Source: Lepas anatifera (lineage: Eukaryota > Arthropoda > Thecostraca > Lepadidae). From it: DNA of 64,000 nt. A program made the translations under genes and the position numbers. Position 1 is the stretch's first letter. Each line of letters begins with the position of its first letter. Shown one piece after another: positions 45,935-57,949 of the stretch. Below the pieces are notes generated by a model. That model did not search any database, was not told the origin of the DNA, and saw only the letters and a list, made by a program, of their open reading frames with translations. The DNA lies in contig JAOTON010001526.1 of assembly GCA_034440635.1 (NCBI GenBank), positions 2,179,001 through 2,243,000 of the forward strand, in the 5' to 3' direction.

Positions 45935-46203
45935 AACTCCGCGGTCTGTGGCTGCGCTGATGCCGCGGCCCACGGCACCGACGGCTCCTCGCCTCTAGTC
46001 ACCACCGACGAGCGTCACCCCGCCGTCTCATCTCTGCCGAAGGAAGGCGGCGATTCTCACGCCTTCCCCCAATTACAGCGGGCGGCCGCGGCCGGTCGCC
46101 GCCCGACTAGCCGTGATGCGGCGGTGCCTCTGATGTCGCCGCCACCCGAGGTCAGACAGCGACCGACCCCTCTCCACTGCTCCCGAGACGCTACCAGGCG
46201 GGG
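45935..46203. promoter_or_regulatory. CpG-rich island
   Basis: About 270 bp with many CG dinucleotides, including GCGGGCGGCCGCGGCC near 46077, next to a hAT-like element. Minus-strand frames are open here but have no recognised domain. It may be a promoter or a first exon remnant; nothing decides this. Confidence 0.3.
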
Positions 46204-46601
46204 CATAGGCGGATCCAGGGTCGCCATCGGGAGGGGGGGCACAAGGCCTGAAGGGCACAATCCGGACTAGGGGCGCCACTTTTGGGCGCTTAATCCTTTC
46301 GTCGCGGCGCCGATACTCCCATGTATGTATTTCCAGAAGCAGACCATTCCACACATGTTGGGCTTTTCTTAGGTTCTTGTCATCATAAGTTTTAAAATCA
46401 GTGGCACTGCACCTCGTCCCTGCATATTGCAATAAAAAATAAAGATGTAAATTCAAGTAAAAAATAGGTTTGAATGGTAGGGGGCAAAGCGACATTTCAG
46501 GGGGGCACCACCAACCTTTCCGGAGAGCGCCGTGACCACTTCAGGTGGCGTGGAAGGTGGATCGGGGCGAGTGCCCCCACTGCCCCCTGGATCCGCCTAT
46601 G
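46204..46601. mobile_element. hAT-like miniature element with 8-bp TSD
   Basis: Ends CATAGGCGGATCCAGGG and CCCTGGATCCGCCTATG are near-perfect inverted repeats. Flanks AGGCGGGG (46196-46203) and AGGTGGGG (46602-46609) match at 7 of 8 positions. Non-coding, 398 bp. The phrase GCCGTGACCA near 46529 and the end are shared with 54966-55053 and 55737-55810, so these form one family. Confidence 0.85.
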
Positions 46602-46609
46602 AGGTGGGG

Positions 46610-47025
46610 GCAGCACCACTCCATCCCACAAGACCAGAGCAGCGGTGGCCGTAAGAGAAAGGGAGGACGAAAGAGGCGCAAGTTGATATTACAGACCCAG
46701 CAATACTTTTAGAATGACACGGTGTTAGAACCCTCAAATCCTGAGCATCAGACAAACAAACATCAAGAGATGAGCTACCTGAGCTCGAGAGAGGGACCGA
46801 ATACACAAAGTCGTTTTCTATACGAACTAAATGACCTAAAAACTCGCAGACTGGTTCCCGCCAGCATAAGTGGATCCAGGATTTCAGATCGGAGAAGCAA
46901 TGGGCAGTGACAAATTCATGACTTTAATTGGGGAGGGGGACTTGGTTTCGAGGGCACCATCCCCACGCCATTCTTTTGTTTTTATTTTTAAGGATCCAGC
47001 GGTGCCCGATGTTTCAGAAGTATTG
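46610..47025. other. Spacer with a half hAT-like end
   Basis: GTGGATCCAGGATTTCAG at about 46870 looks like a hAT-like left end without a clear partner. No gene. Confidence 0.35.
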
Positions 47026-47180
47026 CCGGGTAGTGGCGCAGCGAATTTGTCCACACGGGGCGACGCTGTCTGCTGTATGCGGGGCAACGTCAGATGTATA
47101 ATGAGCTAAACATCGATGGGACTCTGCCGTTTCGTGCCGCAGTGAGAGCTATTTTATTGTCACGGTGATAGCAATTCTTC
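47026..47180 (+). pseudogene. Non-LTR reverse transcriptase C-terminus (clade 2, copy 2)
   Basis: One frame reads GRRCLLYAGQRQMYNELNID and ends RAAVRAILLSR followed by a stop at about 47169. It aligns with the terminus at 31000-31063 (RGVQLYNGLNI...AAMRAVLSSR). Only this last segment is left. Confidence 0.7.
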
Positions 47181-49170
47181 TTAACACATGTCATTCGATG
47201 GTTAGGTTTTTAAGTGTCTCGCTACGTCTAGGGCTTTTATTTTATTTTCCAGGTATTTTTTAGGTAAATTTACTATTTTTATGTCTCTGAGCTTGTTGTT
47301 ATATTTCCTTACGAATGCGGGAGTGACGGTGCGGTAAGTCTAGTACCCATTTTTATATTTCGTTTTAAACAACTTTACGTGTCGAGTGAAAAATCATGTT
47401 GAATGGATCTCCGTTTTAATCATGTTGAATTCCGTTTTAAAGCCCCTGTACCCCACCGTTCCCGCATTTTAAGGGCATTTACGGGGCCTTCGGTGCCCGG
47501 AATGCGCGTCAGACATCCACGACCCAAGGGGGTGACCGTTTCTTTCGCCACCCCGCCCCGTCCACTTGATCTGCTTCTGAAAATTTATACGATGAAGCCA
47601 TCTTTACCAAGGGGAGGGGGGAGACAATTCTGCGTGTCGTGACATTTTCAAGGGAGCAAAGTTCCATCGCCGGGGCGCCGGTGCCCGCCTCCGGGAGGAC
47701 GTGGTGTACCCAACGTTTCAGCAGACGCCAAGGAGGTTTCAACGGTCGCCAGGCTCGATTGGGGCTGGGGGGGATACCGGTGCCCAATTCACCCCCGGAT
47801 CAGCTTATGATCTTAACGACTGTGATCTTGAGGAATCTGTTTGATGACAGAGATAAGAGAATTACACGCCTTAACCGAGGCAGAAATTGTTTGGCATAGC
47901 CATTGTCTATTTCGCTTTCATGGTGCTGTATCAGAGTGTTAATAATACCGCCGGTTCAAAAACTAGAAGGAGGAGAGGTCAATGGATATGGACGGGCTGA
48001 GATCAAACAGGTCCAACTGTCCCATTTTAACGGCCCGCCAGGCTTCGTCTCGGACCCAGGCAAGAGACTACAGGCAGAGCGAGCACCAGTTTGGCGTCAC
48101 ATTGACCGGGCGAAGGGGTCCCGATTCCAATTCACCCCGACTCATCATGACTTTCTCAAGCTGAAAATGGAATACGGGAGTTATTGTAAGCACGGACGTA
48201 GGGAAACGAGCCATAATTCAAAGATTCTGTCGCACGGGACGTAGCTTTTTGCAGAGAGGCGGGCGGGGGAGGGGATTCACCGATGACCAACAACCCTATC
48301 GCCTCTCTTTGGCCTGAGGCGATGTTACTGTCCAGAGCTTAGAAAATATTTCGTTCCAAAGGAAACTTTTTTCACTCCTAGTACGGAAGTTTGTCCCAAA
48401 CTAAAGGGGCCTTTCGAATCCTACGAAAAAGAAAATGACTGCCCCCAACCAACATAATGGGTAGAATAGGTATCAGGTACTGACACCATGCTATACTGAG
48501 GGGACGTTTTGTGCCTGAAAGGGTAAAAGTCTCAGTTCTGAAAATATTCCAACTTCCGTCTCCGCGATATTGTCCCCAACTGCGTTCGCAAGATAGGGGG
48601 TTCTCCTTTCTTCTGTCCATGTCTCTTTTGCGCCATCCACCACTACAGAAGTTTCATCAGTGACTGCAGAAGTTTCATCATGAGCAGTTTCAGTACGCTC
48701 CAGCTCCACTTACGTACGCACGAAACAGTTATCCACTCATGGAAACGAGTCTGCCTTCGGGCTGCTAGTTGCATGAACCGACAAGTCCTTTCCCGCCTCC
48801 GGTACGTATATAGAGCGTATCGAAGTCGCTCATATACTCGGGGTAACTGCGAGCCTGCACGACGTACCCTGCTTGGCAGTACAGTAAACCGCGCAATAGC
48901 CGAGGCATATACGGTGCGAGGCGCAGCGGCGCGGCATGCAAACAACGCGGCACGGTATAACGACAAATAGGGCGTTCAAGAGCCTCAGACATTGGCACAC
49001 GTTATGAAAAGAGTCAATTTCAAACTTTTCTTGGATCTATGAAAATTCCGAGGATTAAAAACATGACAATTACAAAAAAGCAGGCCATTGAGACCAGTAT
49101 TAAAAAAACATCTCCCTCAGTTCAGATACACAGCCCCAATCGTGCGCCAAAAGAGAGAGATTCAAACAGT
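47181..49170. other. Gene-poor spacer; GC/CpG-richer at 47480-47800 and 48700-48960
   Basis: GGATACCGGTGCCC...ACCCCCGGATCAGC near 47770-47810 looks like a degenerate hAT-like end. At 48648-48682 a 20-bp unit with AGAAGTTTCATCA is repeated in tandem twice (TGACTGCAGAAGTTTCATCA). The zone 48700-48960 is CpG-rich and carries GTACGT-type phrases, with frames open on both strands. No domain is recognised. Confidence 0.35.
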
Positions 49171-49174
49171 TTAA

Positions 49175-49720
49175 CCCTGGCCCCGGTGGGGGTGTTTGAA
49201 CACTCCCCCTCTGGTTTGATTCCGGAGAAACCCAAAAACAGCGGCGCGAAGCGCCGCCGTAATTGGTCCACATTATCCTTGCTAAATTTTGCATTTTTCC
49301 CAACATTTTAACGTCAGGTTATTTCAGGTCAGGTCACCAGTACAGGTCAAGTTGTTTAAAGCTAAAGTTTAAAGTGTAAGTCCAAAAAGGTTTAAGATAG
49401 CATGAGTAAGAACAGGTTTAATCAAGCCAATTGAAACTCATATCTCATAATGGACCGAGCGCTGCAAAATCTGTTCCTGTATTTTTTATATCGATGACCT
49501 AGGGTCAGATACAAATCTTGACCTTCCCATTGGAAATTTATGGGGGAAAACAGGAATTAAGCTGTATTTGTGTCGATACAGTTGACAATACCTGCATATT
49601 CTTTAAATCGTAGTATCCTGGGCCCCTTTCCAGGTTCATGTTCCTTTTGTTTTACCTGTGATCTCCGATAGGTCACTTGGGGCTACTTAAGCCTCAAGAT
49701 TTGTAACGGACTTAGCGATG
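49175..49720 (+). mobile_element. TTAA-flanked element, family F copy 1 (right end unresolved)
   Basis: TTAA at 49171-49174 is followed by CCCTGGCCCCGGTGGGGGTG and TTTGAACACTCCCCC. An inverted GGCGCGAAGCGCC occurs nearby (49241-49256). The same left-end order (CCCCGGTGGNGGTGTTTGAACAC, then GCGCGAAGC) is found in reverse at 60560-60638. AGGTCA-rich interior as in family E. The right end was not found; the end given is approximate. Confidence 0.55.
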
Positions 49721-51014
49721 CCTAGCTTAAAAATATTTGTTTTCCAGGGCATACAACTCAACGGCGCCCTTCGTGATAAAACACTGACTTTTAGTAATAT
49801 TTGGTTCAAGAGTACAACTGTGTAACATTTTGGGCATGCAATTACCTACAAAACGTGGTATTTGGAATTTCAAGCGTCTCTTTGTATTCCCTCCTCTCGT
49901 AGTCCTTACAATTTTCACGCCCCCCGCCCCCCGCAACATAGCTTCACACCACCCACCACAATCCCTCCCCAGGATAGGAGCAGCCCAGGGGCCAAAAATG
50001 TGTTTAGTGAGTCACCATTGAAAATGTCAAACCATAAATGTATCACCAACCCAGGCTCCAAAATTTGACGTTTTGCGTTAGTAGGAAACCAATGGACACT
50101 CATGAACCATCCTAACTGTTGAAAAACATTGCGAGCTCAAATTATAGGTGCAAATTTCAGCGATTTGTTCCGTATTTGTCTGGAGGGAACATGTCAACAA
50201 ATTTTTGTCACATTGCTCAACATTGGGCTATCACCAAACATATGGCATATGGCAAACTGGTAGGTTTTTCGACCCATAGAGCAACAACCCCCGATCTGTG
50301 ATCCGGGCCCCTAACCCGTCAAACGTAGCCAAACACAGTATTTTGAAACCCCTTTTCTAGAGGAACGGACCCCTGAAGTTAGTTAATTAAATTGTGTGGC
50401 TTATCGACGCGCCGACCGCCAATACCATGTCATCGCCCACTCTTCGCCTGTTGGAAAGTCTTCTTGGGAGCCAGATTGCTTCTTGTTCAGGGAATCTGCC
50501 GAGCCTTGCACCTGGGCGCCGGCAGCGCAGAAAACGAGCCAATTACACCGCCGGGCGCCCTTCTCATAAGCTATGTTACACACTGATATTGTTTATATTT
50601 CACCTCTGACATTTTTTCCAGAGTTAGCGTCTGCCAGGCACCAATCCAGGAAGTAAGTAAAAGTAATCTCCTCTTCCTCCCCGGCATCAAGCAAATATCT
50701 GCAAAAGTAATCATGCCTATCGACCTATGTAGATATTCAATTTTGGAAGGGGGATCTGCTGGCCCCACAGACCCCCAGGATGAGATAGGATGGTTCTCCA
50801 TGGCCGTGGTCACCTGCAGTTCCACAGCGTGTATGACCGCTGGTGGATCCACTGGGAAAGTGAATTTACTTCATAAAAACCACCCACTTCAAGAGTTTTT
50901 TTACAATATTCCGGCAATTATTCAGAACGGGACCGCCTGAAATTCCTCTTTCTGCATCAATATCCAACTTAGCCTAACAGCCAAGGCTGGTGATCTCTTC
51001 TCAACCCAAGGGAA
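49721..51014. other. Spacer with no recognised gene
   Basis: C-rich runs at 49920-49970. Frames at 50392-50609 and 50571-50940 are short and without motifs. Confidence 0.35.
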
Positions 51015-51150
51015 GGGGGTGCAGGATGATTTAACGCTAGCACGGCAACACAAGCCCCAAAGCCTATGGGAGACCCGAAATCCAGGCAGGTCCTGACCCT
51101 CCCAGCCCCCGCGATCTCCAACCATGGACAGCAGTACTTTTAACGTCGGA
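51015..51150 (+). repeat. SINE-like dispersed repeat I (copy 2)
   Basis: ATTTAACGCTAGCACGGCAA, GGGAGACCCG and CAGGCAGGTCCTGACCC align in order with 28803-28935. Two copies in one window support a moderately repeated family. Confidence 0.5.
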
Positions 51151-51315
51151 CCCACACCGAGTGTGGTTAGCCCCAAGCTGCTACGGGTAAACTTTGGCCA
51201 GTATGTTCCGAAGCAGACGTCAGGGATAGTGACTCAACTTGTGTCTCAACTTTTCGGAAACAGCCCGTGGACCCACCTCTGAGCATGCTGCTCATAGCAG
51301 TGTCAGATTCATTCA

Positions 51316-52904
<1,589 letters not shown>

Positions 52905-53065
52905 TAAGCCGCCGTACGCACGGCGGAGGGAGGGCCGGCCATCGACGCAGATGAGGCGCCGGCAGGCGGTGTGGGGGCGGGGTCAGTTGTCAGAGTGACA
53001 CGGCGGGGACAGCACCCGCCGCCCGGCCCGGCGGCAAGCGGAGAGCAGCATCAACACAGGTGGGA
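52905..53065. promoter_or_regulatory. CpG-rich island
   Basis: About 160 bp of GC-rich, CpG-dense DNA with GTGGGGGCGGGGTC (Sp/KLF-like GC box) at about 52971 and GCCGCCCGGCCCGGCGGC nearby. Flanks are AT-rich. A promoter or regulatory island is plausible, but no adjoining exon is recognised. Confidence 0.35.
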
Positions 53066-53329
53066 GAGGTCATCCACGCACGATGGAACCGCCATAAGCA
53101 TGCACCGGTGGAAACTGTAGTTTTCTGAGCTTGCGGCACTTCTTAATCATTGCTAAAAAGGAGCGAGTGACAAACCCATATTAGTTAACAAACCTGCACA
53201 AATTCCATCTGCTGATATTCGCTGGCATTGTGTCAGCGAATATCGAACACTCAACGTGCTCCGTAAGTTAGGTTGCAGTAGTTCTGCTTTCTTTTTTCTC
53301 CGTCGCGGCCTGGAGCCCGTTCGTACCCA

Positions 53330-53720
53330 TCCCTCGGTTTTTTTCGCGAAGGATTCCGATCCGATTTAATGCGGGTCGCGACGCTTTGCATATCTGTAAG
53401 GTGATCAATTTGAGGAATTGTATCAAAAATTGGTATCAGGCCAAGTCAGATAAACCAGATATGACGCCATTTTTAAGCACTTGTAAAGCGACTGTGCTTT
53501 TCCAAAATATGGTCGTTCGAACCACGGTCTAACACGAGTGCTAGAGGAGCTAGATGAACTTTATGAGCATCATCAAAAATGATATGGGAAAGACAAGTTC
53601 AAACGCCCCCCCCGGCTATTTTGAATTTAGGTCAATAATAAAGTCACCAGAGCTCACCAAACGTCACCATTGGAACCAATCACCAGTATTTAATACATAT
53701 ATGTCAATAATTCAAGAAAA
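53330..53720. repeat. AGGTCA-poor dispersed repeat K (copy 2)
   Basis: GCGACGCTTTGCA, GGTGATCAATTTGA, ATATGACGCCATTTTTAA and GTCACCAGAGCTCACCAAACG match 32940-33190 in order. Termini unresolved. Confidence 0.45.
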
Positions 53721-53748
53721 AGATACAACAACGGGTTTCATGTAATAG

Positions 53749-54715
53749 CGGTGGTGGCGCTTGAATATTATGACAGCCTAGCCACGATTGGCTTAGAGGT
53801 AAGGACATCACCCAGGCGTTTTGTCTTATATTAGACAGGGGCAATTCCAGCAGGTCGGCTGGAGAAGGGGCAAGTTCAAGCCAATGAGTAAAAATAATAC
53901 TTGTGTTTAAATGTTTAAGATCAAACAAACTGAAGAAACAAGTGTAAAGAAACATATGTCGGTGCATTGTGGAAACGGCTATGCGGCAATATATGAAGGT
54001 ACAAGGCAAAATTCAAGAGGAATAGGTAGGTAGGTAAGTAAGCCGGGAAGGACAAGGTACTCACGAGAGCTTCAAATTTCAAGGACAGCTTCGGCACTTT
54101 ATTGTTTATGATGTCTAATTTCTCGCTGTACGGTCGATTTGTGAACGGATTTTTTTAAATTTCATCAGATTTTTTATCCATGACTCACGATTTTGTGCCA
54201 TGACTCACGTTCTTCATAAAGGTTTCACAAATAAAATATCTCACTAATAATTGCCAAACAACTGTCCCGCACTAAAGAAGGCTAAACATCCGCGAATACA
54301 AGAATGTCAGTAAAGGAATCCGCTGTAATTAAGGTCCTAAGACGCAGCATCGTACGTGCTAGGCTCTAAGGCAAGCCTGGGTTGGTGATTTAACGAGCCG
54401 GTACTCGCGTCCGAATGAATGAGGTATTAGAGATGTCAATCAAAAAGCACACGTTGGGTTTGCCGCGGTGTTAGGCAGATTCAGCGAAATCACGAAGTGC
54501 CTAATATCACATCTGTTGACGGTAAGAGCTGCAAACGTGGATTATCAGAGATGCAAATTATCGGCTCTTTGACCCAGCGATCCGAAAAAGGAATATTCTC
54601 TGTAACTTAAACATCATGTCAAATTATATTTATCCCACATAAAGTACATGCCTACTTTGACATTTAAAAGTGGCTATGCAGTGCCTAATGTGCCTCTATG
54701 GCAGCGCCGCCACTG
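53749..54715 (+). mobile_element. hAT-like element, family G copy 1
   Basis: Ends CGGTGGTGGCGCTTG and GGCAGCGCCGCCACTG are inverted. The 8-bp duplication TGTAATAG is perfect (53741-53748 and 54716-54723). It is 967 bp with no transposase frame. The left 100 bp contains TGGCTTAGAGG (53789-53799), which resembles a Pol III A box, but no convincing B box follows. It aligns end to end with 62347-63638. Confidence 0.92.
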
Positions 54716-54949
54716 TGTAATAGTGAGAGGCCAGGCTCAACGATTCGCATTAGCTCCAACATGATGGTGAAAATACCCTATTTTACCTCGATCCGAGATC
54801 AAGGTCACCGCGCTCGCTGCAAAAGGTCATGTCACGTACCATTACTCCTTGGGTGGGGACGAACGCATTAATACATTGGTTTTCTTCTAGATTTACTGAT
54901 TCTCAAATTACAAGGGATTTCTCAAACTGGTATAAAGTCTATTTCCGTC

Positions 54950-55053
54950 TTAGGGGCACTATCGACCTTTCCTTGGGTGAGCCGTGACCATTTCAGGGGA
55001 TACCGAGGGTCGATCAGGGAACAAGTGCCCCCTTGCCCCCTGGATCCGCCTAT
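54950..55053. mobile_element. Right end of a hAT-like element (5' truncated)
   Basis: GAGCCGTGACCATTTCAGGG through CCCCCTGGATCCGCCTAT is the same as the right 75 bp of the element at 55371-55810. The flank GCATCATCTTGATGCTCGAC also matches the flank after that element (see 55054-55095). The left end is missing. Confidence 0.7.
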
Positions 55054-55095
55054 GCATCATCTTGATGCTCGACGCGACCAGCCCAAGGCCCCATT
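55054..55095. repeat. Flank shared with 55811-55855
   Basis: GCATCATCTTGATGC, then CGACNCGACCAGCCCAAGG, occurs after both hAT-like right ends. Shared flank beyond an element end implies local duplication rather than two independent insertions. Confidence 0.7.
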
Positions 55096-55370
55096 TCGGC
55101 TCCTTGTTACACAACAGCTCAACAGAAATGGCTCAAATTTGCCAACAGCAGAATACAATGGGGCTCTTCCCGAGTTTTATTTGTCCTTCTGCATCATCAT
55201 TGGTTTGGAAATTAGTATTGGAATCAGATTGGGCCCCATACTATCTGACCATAATAGGGTCCCTAAGAGTTTTCCGCCTCCCTTGGAGCAAATTCCAACA
55301 TCCGCCACTGTCTCGTGCTAACATGTCTCTTCAAATTTCGTAGAATTGAAACAAATATCCATGCATCATC

Positions 55371-55810
55371 CCATGGGCGGATCCAGGACTGCCGATCGGG
55401 TGGGGGGGCACATTGTCAATGGGAAGGGACATCCGGACCAGGAAGGCGCCACTTTTGGACGGCAAACATACCCAGTGGGCACCAAATGCTACCATTGGGG
55501 CGTCGATACCCGAATCCAGGGGGCGGGAGGGGGTTGGGAAGTGGCGTTTCAGGGGGCACCATCCAGTGACGGCGGAGCGTCCGAATTTAAGGGAGGCACC
55601 ATGAGCTTTTCAACACCTTTATTTCCAGTCAACGCCATAGGGCTAGTGTTAAAATTTCTGATTTAAGAGGGGGCACCGTGCCCCGGTGCCCCCTCCCATT
55701 CCGCCGCCAGTGGCACCATCGAGGCCTTTTAGGGGCGAGCCGTGACCATTTCATGGGATACCGAGTGTCGATCGGGGAACAAGTGCTCCCCTGCCCCTGG
55801 ATCCGCCTAC
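55371..55810. mobile_element. hAT-like miniature element with perfect 8-bp TSD
   Basis: Left end CCATGGGCGGATCCAGG, right end CCCTGGATCCGCCTAC, and GCATCATC at 55363-55370 and 55811-55818. It is 440 bp. Frames of about 60-105 codons on the plus strand are low-complexity G-rich translations. Same family as 46204-46601. Confidence 0.85.
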
Positions 55811-56147
55811 GCATCATCTTGATGCTTTCGACTCGACCAGCCCAAGGAAATTCTAGAAAAAATATCATAACTGCTCCTGGCAACTGCTGAGCCACAAATA
55901 GCTGCACTTGGATCCATGGGTAAAGAGATAACAAATGTCCCCTTCCCCGATCGAGAGCACTGGGCGTCCCTCACTCAGCGCTCCCTGAAATGCTGTTTCA
56001 CAGCAGGGGCGGATGCAGACCCGAGTTTGGGGGGGGCAAACCCATGTCTGCCTCTCCTCTTGGGGGAGCGGGGGAAGCAAACATTTTATTGCTCTACAGA
56101 CCTAGTGTAAACACCTTTTTTCAGTGCTCGACAGACCTAGTATAAGC

Positions 56148-56453
56148 CAAGATACCGTTACTTTAAGGTACGTTCAAGAGGGATTCCTCCACGCCCGAGT
56201 GATGTCACATGGGCGTGGAGGAATTCCTTCACCATTGAGCCGTGTGTTTAACTGCTGCTAATGGCACTTATCGCTTGCGAATTTGTGAGAATGCATGGTA
56301 ATCAAGTTTATCTCAAATGCAATAAATAAGCATATTATTTTCGATTCTGCGCCTCTCTTTGCAAAAATTTGTATATTTAATCATTTCCCATGGTATATAC
56401 TACGAGGTGTGACGTCACATCCGGTAGCCTGCGCTTGCTGTTGGAGGGGGCTG
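56148..56453. mobile_element. 306-bp insertion nested in family H copy 1
   Basis: It is bracketed by AGTATAAGC at 56139-56147 and 56454-56462. The uninterrupted site is present in the copy at 63244-63573, where AGTATAAGC continues straight into the TACCTCTCC block. The insert contains a 14-bp perfect hairpin (56183-56196 with 56211-56224). Its ends are not clearly inverted (CAAGATACC and GGGGGCTG). Confidence 0.8.
56183..56224. repeat. 14-bp perfect hairpin
   Basis: ATTCCTCCACGCCC pairs with GGGCGTGGAGGAAT across a 14-base loop containing TGATGTCA (CRE-like half). It lies inside the 306-bp insert. Confidence 0.85.
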
Positions 56454-56661
56454 AGTATAAGCTACCTTTCCAAGTATGTATGTACATGATCGCTCCGGGG
56501 GTGTGAACAAAATTTTTTTTGCTCTACAGACCTAGTGTAAACACCTTTTTAAAAATTTATCCGGCGTTTGGGGGGCTAAAAGATAGTTTGTCCCCCCTCC
56601 AGCGCTTTGGGGGACCGTGGCCGGAATGCCCCCCCCTCCTGCGTCCGCCAATGTTTCACTG

Positions 56662-57467
56662 TCAATTCAGATTTGAATGATTGTCAGGAAAGAGTGGGGC
56701 AACATGGACACTCCAACGATGGCTAAAATTTCGAGGACTTAGTGGGCCCGACTCGTTCAATTTTTGTCATGTAAATACTTCAGACGTTAATCATGCACTT
56801 ACTTCCATGCAAGCAGCCATGCTCATCAATAATCATTACAGTAGATCTTCTGTGGAATACAAAAATGCAGACGCCCCATCCACGGGGAAAGGTAGGAAGA
56901 GGTAAGGCTGCTGTATGGTTTTGAGAACAATTTCGGCACTCCTAGTACCTATAGCTAATTCACCGTAGCTTAGTTGTATGTATGTTGTTTGCTACGCACA
57001 TCTCATTCGGCTTTGTTCGCAACTTGCAATTTCGCATTTTACGTCGGGTATTCAGAAATCACAAAATCTACAGACCGCCAGCATGTGTTAAGTATAAGCT
57101 AAAAAAATGTCGTAAGCGATGACATCACAAGAAAATACTACAAAGCAACACAGGAGTGTATTCGTTGCGTTCTTACGGGGCTAGAATCCAAGCAAGTGTG
57201 CTGAATATGAGACACCTGGAGTGGCAATGGAGTCGCAATAAGGATGCCCTGGTTGTCTCGCTCCTCTCAGCTCCTCTCAAAGTCTGCTCATGGCTCTGGT
57301 GCTAAGTGGGTTCTATGTTTAGCGACTGCAGAGAACGAATTCCAACTTGCCAATTGCCATGTGACCATGGTACACAAATCCCTGGTCATTCTTGGTCATA
57401 ACTTATTCGAGGCTCTGCTACACAAAGACCAAGAATGTGTGATTTTACCTATCGTTTACCTACCTGA
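56662..57467. other. Spacer with no recognised gene
   Basis: Frames at 56681-56905 and 57244-57498 are short; neither shows a domain. Confidence 0.4.
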
Positions 57468-57573
57468 TTCTGATGGGGAACTGTGCCAGAATAAATAATT
57501 TCAGTGTATCAGATACCTTAAGTATCCAAGAATCGAGGAGGCAGGCCGTTAAACATCTTATCGACTTAACATC
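57468..57573. repeat. Dispersed repeat Q (copy 2)
   Basis: Collinear match with 27640-27740 (GAACTGTGCC, AATCGAGGAGGCAGG, CATCTTATCGACTT). Confidence 0.45.
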
Positions 57574-57949
57574 CTACTGACTGTGCGTCTGCATTTTACT
57601 GTCGTTTACAAAATTCCCTTGCCAATGTATTGCTAGTATTCTTACGTTTTATGATCACCCATATCACGTACCAATATCCTTAGAAATTTTGGTGGAACAG
57701 GTTTTTTAACGTATAAAGTAAATAGCTTCTAGCTCTTGGCTCTCCATGTCAAGCTCCCTAGTGCACGAGTGTTCCTGGTAGATACGGCTGAAAAATCAGC
57801 CACAATGCAGCGAACTTCGGATATGACGGTCGATTATTTCACAAGTTTGTTGAACCCATGGCATAACACGAATATCATTAACACACTGGAGCATAGGTAA
57901 CTCGTGCCCCCCCTCCTAACAGGTATGTACCCACCCAAGTGTGCCACGG
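57574..57949. other. Spacer with no recognised gene
   Basis: AT-rich, no motif-bearing frame; GTGCCCCCCCTCCTAAC near 57904 may be a degenerate element end. Confidence 0.35.

Larger units (their letters stand above)
56004..56653 (-). mobile_element. hAT-like element, family H copy 1, with a nested insertion
   Basis: Ends CAGGGGCGGATGCAGACCC and CCTCCTGCGTCCGCCAATG are inverted. Flanks TTTCACAG (55996-56003) and TTTCACTG (56654-56661) agree at 7 of 8. Internal direct repeats of CTCTACAGACCTAGTGTAAA occur near 56091 and 56521. It is the reverse complement of the family member at 63244-63573 and is longer because of the insert at 56148-56453. Confidence 0.88.

Noticed and set aside
46073..46495. 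140-codon minus-strand frame
   Set aside because: It spans a hAT-like element boundary and a CpG island with no domain.
53781..53860. tRNA-like segment at the start of family G
   Set aside because: An A-box-like word is present, but no cloverleaf or B box could be drawn.
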